This document shows positions 5,489 through 11,795 of a stretch of 16,021 nucleotides of DNA, piece after piece. This DNA comes from an uncultured Dehalococcoidia bacterium. GTDB taxonomy: Bacteria; Chloroflexota; Dehalococcoidia; Tepidiformales; Tepidiformaceae. The stretch covers positions 1 to 16,021 of the forward strand of contig CALFYR010000688.1 of NCBI GenBank assembly GCA_937954195.1. Reading direction: 5' to 3'. Below the pieces are notes generated by a model that saw only the letters and a program-made list of their open reading frames with translations, was not told where the DNA came from and did no database searches. How positions within the stretch are numbered: the stretch's first letter is position 1; each line of letters begins with the position of its first letter. Both the position numbers and the translations under genes were made by a program.

Positions 5489-7285
5489 ATGGCAGGACAG
5501 TATTGGGATCGCTATTGGGCAGCACGCCGGAGCCGGCGGCGCTTCCTTGGCGGTGCCGCAACTCTGAGCGCCGGCGCGGCCGGCCTCGCTCTCGTCGGGT
5601 GCGGTGACGACGACGACGACGAGCCATCCGCAACAAATACGCCTTCGGGCGGCGAATCGCCGACTGCTGCGGCATCGGAAACGGCGGCGGCTTCGCCCAC
5701 GCCTTCCGACCCGTACGCCAACGCGAAGCGCGGTGGTATCTACAAGCTCGATGCGACCGGTGACCCGGCCAGCATCGACCCGTACGGCTCGACCTCCTTC
5801 ACCGCGAAGGGTGTCGCTTCGTACGCCTACAGCCGCCTGTTCAAGTACAACGCGGCCCCTGGCGTGGCGAAGGCGGACCTCCGCCCGACCGGCGACCTCG
5901 CCGAGTCGTTCGAATCGAACCCGGACGGCACCGTCTGGACGATTACGCTCCGCGACAACATCAACTTCCACGACCTGGCCCCGGTTTCCGGCCGCGCCAT
6001 CACCGCGGACGACATCCAGTTCTCCTGGAGCCGGATGACGGACGAGGCGCAGCCGAACCGCGCGAACGTTGCGTTCGTCGACAAGCTGGAGACCCCGGAC
6101 GACAAGACGATCATCGTGACCCTGAAGGCGCCGAACGCGGCGTTCCTGGACGTGTTCACCGATGCGAACAACTTCTGGGTGATGCCGACCGAGGCCGAGG
6201 GTGGGTTCGACCCGACCACGACCATGATCGGTTCCGGCCCGTGGGTGTTCGATAGCTACCAGGCTTCGAGCCAGTACTCGTTCAACCGGAACCCCGCCTG
6301 GCACTTCGATGGCTTCCCGCTCATGGACCGCGTCGAAGTCTCGATCATCACGGAATATGCGAACCGCCTGGCCCAGTTCCAGGCCGGCAACACGCACGTT
6401 TCGGGTATCGCCGCTGACGACATCGTGAACGTGAAGAACTCGTTCCCCGATGTGCAGCTGTACGGCGAAGTTTCGCAGCTCCTGTCGTTCTTCTTCATGG
6501 ACCCGAACCCGGATTCCCCGTGGAACAAGGATCCGCGCGTGCGGCAGGCCATCTCGATGGCGATCGACCGCGGCACGCTGCTCGACTTCGCGTACAACGT
6601 TTCGACGCTGAAGGCCGCCGGCCTGAACGTTTCGGAGCGCTGGAACAACCTGATCCCGGCCGGCAACGAGCGCTTCTGGCTCGACCCGCTGTCCGACGCC
6701 CAGGGCGAATCGAAGAAGTACTTCGAGTACAACCCGGACGAAGCGGCTGCGCTGCTTTCGGCGGCCGGCTTCCCGGAGATCTCCACCACTTACCAGTACA
6801 CGCCGGTCCGCTACGGCTCGGTGTTCGACTCGGTGGCGGAAGCTCACATCGAGATGCTGGAAGCCGTTGGCTTCAACCTCACGGTGGACCCGCAGGACTA
6901 CAACTCGATCTACTTCCCGAACACGTTCCAGGGCAACTTCACTGGTATCGCGTTCGGCCTGGAGACTCCGTTCCCGGAGGCGAGTGGTTACCCGAACCGC
7001 ATGTTCCGCGACAACCCGCTGAACCACAGCCGGATCATCACTCCGGAGATGACCGAGCTTGCGGACAAGCAGCAGACGACCCTGGACCCGGAGGAGCGCA
7101 TCGAAGTGTTCCACGAGATCCAGCGGAAGAACGCCGAGAACATGTACTACATCCCGAACAACGTTGGCGCCGGCACGGGCTGGACGGGCTACCAGGGCTT
7201 CGTGAAGAACATCGAAACCCAGACCGTCCCCGGTTCGTACGCTGGACCGACGGAAGAAACCGCGTTCGTCTGGCTCGACCTCTAA
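5489..7285 (+). CDS. Peptide/nickel-type ABC transporter substrate-binding lipoprotein
   Basis: The 598-residue protein is a family 5 extracellular solute-binding protein (DppA/OppA type). The N terminus has a twin-arginine motif SRRRFLGG (15-22), a hydrophobic stretch, and a lipobox LVGC with the lipidated Cys at 38. This predicts export by Tat in folded form and anchoring to the outer face of the membrane. An Asp run (40-44) and a Ser/Thr/Ala/Pro linker to about residue 80 precede the binding domain (~81-598), with typical blocks such as GDLAESFESNPDGTVWTITL, ITADDIQFSWSRM, VRQAISMAIDR and PEERIEVFHEIQ. It should capture oligopeptides or similar ligands and deliver them to the two downstream permeases. 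AGGGGG five bases before the ATG is a strong ribosome binding site. A stable hairpin separates it from the permease genes. Confidence 0.92.
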   Translation: MAGQYWDRYWAARRSRRRFLGGAATLSAGAAGLALVGCGDDDDDEPSATNTPSGGESPTAAASETAAASPTPSDPYANAKRGGIYKLDATGDPASIDPYGSTSFTAKGVASYAYSRLFKYNAAPGVAKADLRPTGDLAESFESNPDGTVWTITLRDNINFHDLAPVSGRAITADDIQFSWSRMTDEAQPNRANVAFVDKLETPDDKTIIVTLKAPNAAFLDVFTDANNFWVMPTEAEGGFDPTTTMIGSGPWVFDSYQASSQYSFNRNPAWHFDGFPLMDRVEVSIITEYANRLAQFQAGNTHVSGIAADDIVNVKNSFPDVQLYGEVSQLLSFFFMDPNPDSPWNKDPRVRQAISMAIDRGTLLDFAYNVSTLKAAGLNVSERWNNLIPAGNERFWLDPLSDAQGESKKYFEYNPDEAAALLSAAGFPEISTTYQYTPVRYGSVFDSVAEAHIEMLEAVGFNLTVDPQDYNSIYFPNTFQGNFTGIAFGLETPFPEASGYPNRMFRDNPLNHSRIITPEMTELADKQQTTLDPEERIEVFHEIQRKNAENMYYIPNNVGAGTGWTGYQGFVKNIETQTVPGSYAGPTEETAFVWLDL

Positions 7286-7315
7286 GGTCAGGAAGCAGCG
7301 CACCAGTCAACTTAC

Positions 7316-7349
7316 AGGGGGTGGGCCGGTATCACCCGGCCCACCCCCT
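7316..7349 (+). other. Stable intercistronic hairpin (attenuator or 3'-end stabiliser)
   Basis: A perfect 14-bp stem, with arms at 7316-7329 and 7336-7349 (GGGGGTGGGCCGG core), closes a six-base loop, TATCAC. No T run follows, so it is not a classic terminator. Between a binding-protein gene and its permease genes such hairpins commonly raise the binding-protein dose by blocking 3' decay or by partial termination. Confidence 0.75.
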
Positions 7350-7375
7350 CAAACCGTCCGAAGAGGCTGAACCGC

Positions 7376-8329
7376 ATGCAACGCTACTTGCTTCGCCGCC
7401 TGCTTTTGATGATCCCGACGTTGTTCGGGGTTACGTTCATTGTGTTTGTGATCGTGCGGGCTGTGCCCGGAGATGTCCTGGACATCATCCTTGGCGAATT
7501 CGGGGCGGCAACGCCGGAAACCAAGGAAGCGATCCGCAAGGAGTTCGGCCTCGATGGGAACATCGCGGTCCAATACGTGCGGTGGCTGGGCGACATCGTG
7601 CGGTTTGACCTCGGGACATCGCTGATTAGCGGCCGCAGCGTGACGAGTGAGCTGGGCAACCGGTTCCCGGTGACGCTGCAACTCGGCCTGATGGCGATGT
7701 TCTTCTCGATCCTGATCGCGGTGCCGATCGGCATCATCTCGGCCATCCGCCAGGACACATGGGCCGACTACGCGGGTCGGAGCTTCGCTATCGCGCTGCT
7801 CGCCGCGCCGGGCTTCTGGATCGGCCTGTTGCTCATCAGCATGGCTGGCCGGTACTTCCAGTGGGGAGTCCCGCCGACTTCCTATATCGAACTGACAGAC
7901 AATCCGATAGGCAACCTGAAACTCATGGCGGTGCCTTCGATGATCCTCGGCGGCGCGTTAGCCGGCTCGGTCATGCGCTTCACGCGCTCGACGATGCTGG
8001 AAACGCTGCGCCAGGACTACATCCGGACGGCGTGGTCCAAGGGGCTGCGCGAACGCGTGATCATCATCCGGCACGCGCTCCGGAATGCGCTCATCCCGGT
8101 GGTCACCGTGATTGGCCTGCAGCTTCCCGTCCTGGTTGGCGGCACGGTCATCATCGAGCAGGTGTACTCCATCCCGGGAATGGGCCGGTACTACGTTTCG
8201 GCAATCACGCAGAGCGACTACCCGGTGGTGCAGGCGGTGAATGTCGTCATCGCCGTGGTGGTGGTGTTCGCCAACCTCGGCGTGGACGTCCTCTACTCCA
8301 TCATCGACCCCAGGATCAGGTACGCATAA
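7376..8329 (+). CDS. Peptide/nickel-type ABC transporter permease, DppB-like
   Basis: The 317-residue protein is an integral membrane subunit of the binding-protein-dependent transport family. It starts with the usual MQRYLLRRLLLMIPTLFGVT first helix. A periplasmic segment with a FGLD motif follows, then about five more helices. The cytoplasmic EAA loop lies at ~214-243 (DYIRTAWSKGL), where the ATPase docks. The end DPRIRYA is typical of DppB-type subunits. It forms the translocation pore with the next gene product. The start is 27 bases after the stable hairpin, with a weak GAGG 8-12 bases upstream of the ATG. The stop TAA directly abuts the ATG of the second permease. Confidence 0.93.
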   Translation: MQRYLLRRLLLMIPTLFGVTFIVFVIVRAVPGDVLDIILGEFGAATPETKEAIRKEFGLDGNIAVQYVRWLGDIVRFDLGTSLISGRSVTSELGNRFPVTLQLGLMAMFFSILIAVPIGIISAIRQDTWADYAGRSFAIALLAAPGFWIGLLLISMAGRYFQWGVPPTSYIELTDNPIGNLKLMAVPSMILGGALAGSVMRFTRSTMLETLRQDYIRTAWSKGLRERVIIIRHALRNALIPVVTVIGLQLPVLVGGTVIIEQVYSIPGMGRYYVSAITQSDYPVVQAVNVVIAVVVVFANLGVDVLYSIIDPRIRYA

Positions 8330-9244
8330 ATGGCTACTGATGCAAAAGTCCTCGAAGCGTATGCACTGCGGCCGGAAGCCACCTTCCTGGCGCGGACGCG
8401 GCGCAACGTCCTGAGTTTCATCCGCCACAAACCGCTCGGCACGTTCGGGGCGTTTGTGGTGATCACGCTCATCCTGATGGCGGCCTTCCCCGCTGTGTTC
8501 GCCTTTGGCATCGACCCGAACAAGAGCTCGTTGCTCGATCGGCTCAATGGCCCATCCGCGGAACACTGGCTTGGCCAGGACCAGCAGGGCCGCGACCTGT
8601 ATGCCCGAATCGTCTACGGCTCGCGAAACGCGATCCTGATCGGCTTCGGCGTGGTGACAATTTCATCGACGGCCGCACTGGCGCTGGGCGTTATCTCCGG
8701 CTACTTCGGTGGCTGGTTCGACATGATGGTCCAGCGGCTCGTGGACGTGGCGATTGCCCTTCCCGGCCTCATCTTCATCATCCTCTTCGTGACCAGCGTG
8801 CAGCAGATCCCGGTGAACCTCCGGATCATGATCGCTGTGGGCATGTTGACGGCATTCAGTCAATCGCGCGTCATACGAGGCGCCGCGATTTCGGCGAAAC
8901 AGAACCAGTATGTCGAGGCCGCCCGGGTGGTCGGAGCGACGCCGCTCCGGATTATCTTCCGCCATGTGGCGCCGAACGTGTTCCCGATCCTGATCGTGGG
9001 CGCGTCCATCCAGGTGGGTGGCGCGGTGCTGGTCGAATCGTCGCTTTCGTTCCTGGGTTACGGGGTGCCGCCTCCAACGGCATCGTGGGGCCGCATGCTG
9101 AACGAAGCGCGCGACCGCCTGACGCAGGCGCCGCACATCGCGATCTTCCCCGGCCTGGTCATCTTCTTCACGGTGTACTCGTTCAACATGCTTGGCGATG
9201 CGCTGCGAGACGTGCTGGACCCGCGCCTGCGAGGTTCGCGCTAG
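8330..9244 (+). CDS. Peptide/nickel-type ABC transporter permease, DppC-like
   Basis: The 304-residue partner permease has a long cytoplasmic N terminus and a first helix at ~36-57. The family motif HWLGQDQQGRDLYARIVYGSR follows at 79-99. Further helices follow, with the EAA loop at ~194-223 (YVEAARVVGATPLRIIFRHV) and the characteristic LGYGVPPPTASWGRML. The end LGDALRDVLDPRLRG matches DppC-type subunits. It starts with no gap after the previous stop, so translation is probably coupled. The operon ends with an intrinsic terminator 23 bases after its stop, and no ATPase gene follows. Confidence 0.93.
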   Translation: MATDAKVLEAYALRPEATFLARTRRNVLSFIRHKPLGTFGAFVVITLILMAAFPAVFAFGIDPNKSSLLDRLNGPSAEHWLGQDQQGRDLYARIVYGSRNAILIGFGVVTISSTAALALGVISGYFGGWFDMMVQRLVDVAIALPGLIFIILFVTSVQQIPVNLRIMIAVGMLTAFSQSRVIRGAAISAKQNQYVEAARVVGATPLRIIFRHVAPNVFPILIVGASIQVGGAVLVESSLSFLGYGVPPPTASWGRMLNEARDRLTQAPHIAIFPGLVIFFTVYSFNMLGDALRDVLDPRLRGSR

Positions 9245-9266
9245 CTCTCCGACCGAGTTCGAACAG

Positions 9267-9294
9267 AAAGGCCCTCCATGTGAGGGCCTTTTTT
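9267..9294 (+). terminator. Intrinsic terminator of the importer operon
   Basis: AAAGGCCCTC and GAGGGCCTTT pair around a five-base CATGT loop and are followed by further T residues to 9294. This is a textbook Rho-independent terminator directly after the second permease. Confidence 0.92.
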
Positions 9295-9351
9295 CGATGT
9301 AGCGGCGCAATATCCGACACTACAAAGCTCGCACCCCGGGCGGTGACGCTG

Positions 9352-9357
9352 TAAACT
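9352..9357 (+). promoter_or_regulatory. Candidate -10 box of purA
   Basis: TAAACT preceded by TG fits a -10 element. Transcription would start near 9364, immediately at the 5' arm of the leader hairpin. I see no good -35 at the proper distance. Confidence 0.4.
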
Positions 9358-9364
9358 ACGTCAA

Positions 9365-9387
9365 CGGGCCCCCGATAGCGGGGCCCG
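9365..9387 (+). promoter_or_regulatory. GC-rich hairpin in the purA leader
   Basis: CGGGCCCC (9365-9372) pairs with GGGGCCCG (9380-9387) around a seven-base loop. The 3' arm includes the first G of the GGAG ribosome binding site at 9387-9390, so folding would hinder initiation. There is no T run, so it is not a terminator. Confidence 0.5.
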
Positions 9388-9401
9388 GAGTTGTGTCTGC
9401 C

Positions 9402-10706
9402 ATGCCTATTGTCGTCGTTGTTGGCGGGCAGTGGGGCGACGAAGGCAAAGGCCGCATCGTCGATCTGCTTGCCCGGAAGGCTCGTGTGGTCGCCCGGTAT
9501 TCCGCAGGGAATAACGCGGGTCACACCATTGTGAACGAACTGGGTGAGTTCAAACTCCACCTGGTTCCCGCGGGCATTTTCTACCCGGAAAAGACCTGTG
9601 TGATCGGCAACGGCGTAGCCATCGACCCGGAGGAGCTTCTCGGGGAGATCGAGGGGCTGCAGGCGAAGGGCATCAACACGAGCAAGCTGGTGGTGAGCGA
9701 CCGCGCGCACCTGATCATGCCGTGGCACAAACGCCTGGACATGCTGGATGAGCAGGCGCGCGGGGCGAGCGCCATCGGCACGACGGGCAAGGGCGTGGGG
9801 CCGTGCTTCGCGGATAAGGTGGCCCGCCGGGGTATTCGCGTCTGCGACATCCTCCGGAACGAGGACCTGATCCCGCGGGTGAAAGCGACGCTGGAATACC
9901 AGAACAAGGTAATCACCGGCGTGTACGGGGGCGAGCCGCTGGCATTCGATGAATGCCTCGAGGCCTACGTCGAGTACGGCAAGCGGCTTTCGCCGTTTGT
10001 CGGCGACGTGCAGGAGATCGTGCTGGACGCGCACCGGCGCGGCGATTACGTGCTGCTCGAAGGCGCGCAGGGCTCACTGCTGGACCTGGACCACGGCACG
10101 TACCCCTACGTGACCTCGAGTGTGCCCAGCAGCTCGAGCTCGGGCGCCGCGCTCGGCGTGGGTATCGGGCCGACCGACATCAGCCGGGTGGTTGGCGTGT
10201 TCAAGAGCTATTCGACCCGCGTGGGCAACGGACCCTTCCCGACGGAACTCTTCGACGAGACGGCGGACCAGCTTCGCGACCACGGCAAGGAGTTCGGGCG
10301 CGGCGAATACGGCACCACCACGGGGCGGCCGCGTCGCATCGGCTGGTTGGATACGGTGGCGGCGAAGTACAGCGTGCGGTTCAACGGGCTTTCGGCGCTG
10401 GCGCTGACTCGCCTCGACGTGCTGGACGCGCTTCCGAGCATCAAGATCTGCACGGCGTACGAGCTCGATGGGAAGATCCTGGAGAGCTTGCCGGCTCGCG
10501 AATCGGTGTTGAACCGCGTGCGGCCCGTGTACGAGGAGCTGCCCGGCTGGCAGACCCCGACCACTGAGGTGCGCAGCTTCGATGACCTGCCGCTGGAGGC
10601 GCAGGCCTTCATCAAGCGAGTGGAAGAACTGCTGGAGTGCCCCGTGGACCTGATTTCGGTTGGCCCATCGCGCGAGCAGGCCGTGATTGTGAACCCGATC
10701 TTCTAG
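9402..10706 (+). CDS. purA: Adenylosuccinate synthetase
   Basis: A 434-residue enzyme joining IMP and aspartate with GTP hydrolysis to form adenylosuccinate, the first committed step from IMP to AMP in the cytoplasm. The N-terminal VVVVGGQWGDEGKG carries the catalytic Asp13 and the GTP loop, and NNAGHTI supplies His41. GTTGKGVGP, VLLEGAQGSLLDLDHGTYPYVTSS and EYGTTTGRPRRIGWLD are the further conserved blocks. Length matches the family. The ATG at 9402 is preferred because GGAG lies 11 bases upstream; the in-frame GTG at 9393 is only two bases from that site. It is followed by a convergent gene with which it shares the CTAG at 10703-10706. Confidence 0.97.
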   Translation: MPIVVVVGGQWGDEGKGRIVDLLARKARVVARYSAGNNAGHTIVNELGEFKLHLVPAGIFYPEKTCVIGNGVAIDPEELLGEIEGLQAKGINTSKLVVSDRAHLIMPWHKRLDMLDEQARGASAIGTTGKGVGPCFADKVARRGIRVCDILRNEDLIPRVKATLEYQNKVITGVYGGEPLAFDECLEAYVEYGKRLSPFVGDVQEIVLDAHRRGDYVLLEGAQGSLLDLDHGTYPYVTSSVPSSSSSGAALGVGIGPTDISRVVGVFKSYSTRVGNGPFPTELFDETADQLRDHGKEFGRGEYGTTTGRPRRIGWLDTVAAKYSVRFNGLSALALTRLDVLDALPSIKICTAYELDGKILESLPARESVLNRVRPVYEELPGWQTPTTEVRSFDDLPLEAQAFIKRVEELLECPVDLISVGPSREQAVIVNPIF

Positions 10707-11080
10707 TTGTTCGGCGGGTTTTCGCCCGGCAGTTCGAAGTCGCCGCCATCGCGAAGCTGTTCGAGGATCTTCTTCGCCATCTCGTCCATCTCCTCCGGCG
10801 AGATGCCCATGCGTTCGAGGGTCTGCCGCATGAGGCGCTGGACTTCGGCCATGTCCTGCCGGATGAGCGCCTCGGCGAGTTCGAGCTGAGTTTCGATGGC
10901 GAGGAAGCGTTCGCGGCGCTCAGTCTCGTTCTCCGTGGAGAGAATTGTGGACATAAGGCGCGTGAAGAGCGTGGTGGTGCGGGCGATACGGATGCGGTCA
11001 TCCGGGTGCGGCGGGAACTCGCCGGTGACGGTGATTTCGAGGCCGGTGCGCTTGTCGCGGGCGGCGTATTGCTCACTCAT
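10703..11080 (-). CDS. Hypothetical helical protein
   Basis: This 125-residue protein is not one I recognise. Residues ~12-36 look like beta strands (LEITVTGEFPPHP, then RIRIAR). Residues ~37-110 form long amphipathic helices rich in Glu, Arg and Leu (ETERRERFLAIETQLELAEA, then RLMRQTLERMGISPEEMDEM), which could form a helical bundle or coiled coil. The tail PGENPPNN is unstructured. There is no signal peptide, no membrane segment and no cysteine. A TATCCT box nine bases before the ATG and the absence of a Shine-Dalgarno again suggest a leaderless or near-leaderless message. Its stop codon overlaps that of purA on the other strand. Function unknown; a small cytoplasmic adaptor or regulator is as far as one can go. 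Confidence 0.75.
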   Translation of the reverse strand: MSEQYAARDKRTGLEITVTGEFPPHPDDRIRIARTTTLFTRLMSTILSTENETERRERFLAIETQLELAEALIRQDMAEVQRLMRQTLERMGISPEEMDEMAKKILEQLRDGGDFELPGENPPNN

Positions 11081-11133
11081 AGAGTTGTCAGGATACGGTA
11101 TGAAATGCGGTGCCGCTGGTTAAAGAGCCTAGC

Positions 11134-11156
11134 CATCGCCTAACGAAGAGGCGATG
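11134..11156. repeat. Inverted repeat CATCGCCT-7-AGGCGATG upstream of the sigma factor
   Basis: Perfect 8-base arms surround AACGAAG in the 133-base gap between the divergent helical protein gene and the sigma factor. It is not followed by a T run. It could be an operator or a hairpin in the sigma factor leader. Confidence 0.45.
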
Positions 11157-11166
11157 ATTGCGGGGT

Positions 11167-11214
11167 ATGTCGAGTGAACGGTCAGTATCCAGCTGCGGGA
11201 TGACCGGCGGCTGA
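11167..11214 (+). other. Possible upstream leader peptide overlapping the sigma factor start
   Basis: A 15-codon frame, MSSERSVSSCGMTGG, ends in a TGA that shares its A with the ATG of the sigma factor (TGATG). A shorter version starts at the ATG at 11200. No clear Shine-Dalgarno serves the sigma factor ATG, so translation could depend on coupling to this frame. Chance cannot be excluded. Confidence 0.3.
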
Positions 11215-11795
11215 TGCAGGAATCACTATCGTTCCTGCGGGCCAAGGGGGCCGAGGATCGGCGGGCTGCGGAGCTCGACCGGCTCGCCCTGCGCGCCGCG
11301 GATGGCGACCGCGCTGCCTTCGAACTGATCTACAACACGCTGGTGGATGACCTCTACGCGTACGTTCGGGGCCAGTGCCGGAATGAGACGGTGGCTGAGG
11401 ACATCGTGGCCAACGTGTTCCTGAAGGCGTGGCGTTCGGCCAAGTCGTACCGGCCGGGCTCACGGACGTTCCAGAGCTGGATGTTTACGATTGCGCGGAA
11501 CGAGGTGCGAGACTACTGGCGCACGTCGCAGCGCACATTGCCCATGTTGGACATGGACATTACTGACGACGATGAACCTGCGGGATTGGACCCCCAGGAG
11601 GCGAAGTTGGCCGTCAGCCGCGCACTCGCATCGCTGACGGATGACCAGCGGCAGGTGGTAGTCCTACGCTATTTCGGGAACAAGTCGCACGAAGAGATCG
11701 CTGCGATCATGGGGAAACGAGAAGGCGCTGTTCGGGCATTGCTGATGCGGGCCCTGCGGCAGATGAGGAAGGTGATGGGCGATGCTGCGCCGTAG
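11214..11795 (+). CDS. ECF-family RNA polymerase sigma factor (sigma-70 family)
   Basis: The 193-residue protein has the two domains of an extracytoplasmic-function sigma factor. Region 2 is at ~34-103 (FELIYNTLVDDLYAYV, AEDIVANVFLKAWRSAKSY, TFQSWMFTIARNEVRDYWR) and melts the -10 DNA. An acidic linker (MDITDDDEPAG) follows, then region 4 at ~132-187 (SLTDDQRQVVVLRYFGNKSH, EEIAAIMGKREGAVRALLMR), a helix-turn-helix that reads the -35. Regions 1, 3 and the extra domains of housekeeping factors are absent. The stop overlaps the start of the next gene by 14 bases, as is usual for a sigma factor with its membrane anti-sigma partner. Activity is therefore probably controlled by that protein. Confidence 0.92.
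   Translation: MQESLSFLRAKGAEDRRAAELDRLALRAADGDRAAFELIYNTLVDDLYAYVRGQCRNETVAEDIVANVFLKAWRSAKSYRPGSRTFQSWMFTIARNEVRDYWRTSQRTLPMLDMDITDDDEPAGLDPQEAKLAVSRALASLTDDQRQVVVLRYFGNKSHEEIAAIMGKREGAVRALLMRALRQMRKVMGDAAP

Noticed and set aside
5429..7303. Long antisense open frame (624 codons) opposite the substrate-binding gene
   Set aside because: It mirrors the high-GC third positions of the real gene. Its product is Arg/Val-rich without any motif, while the sense strand encodes an unmistakable family protein.
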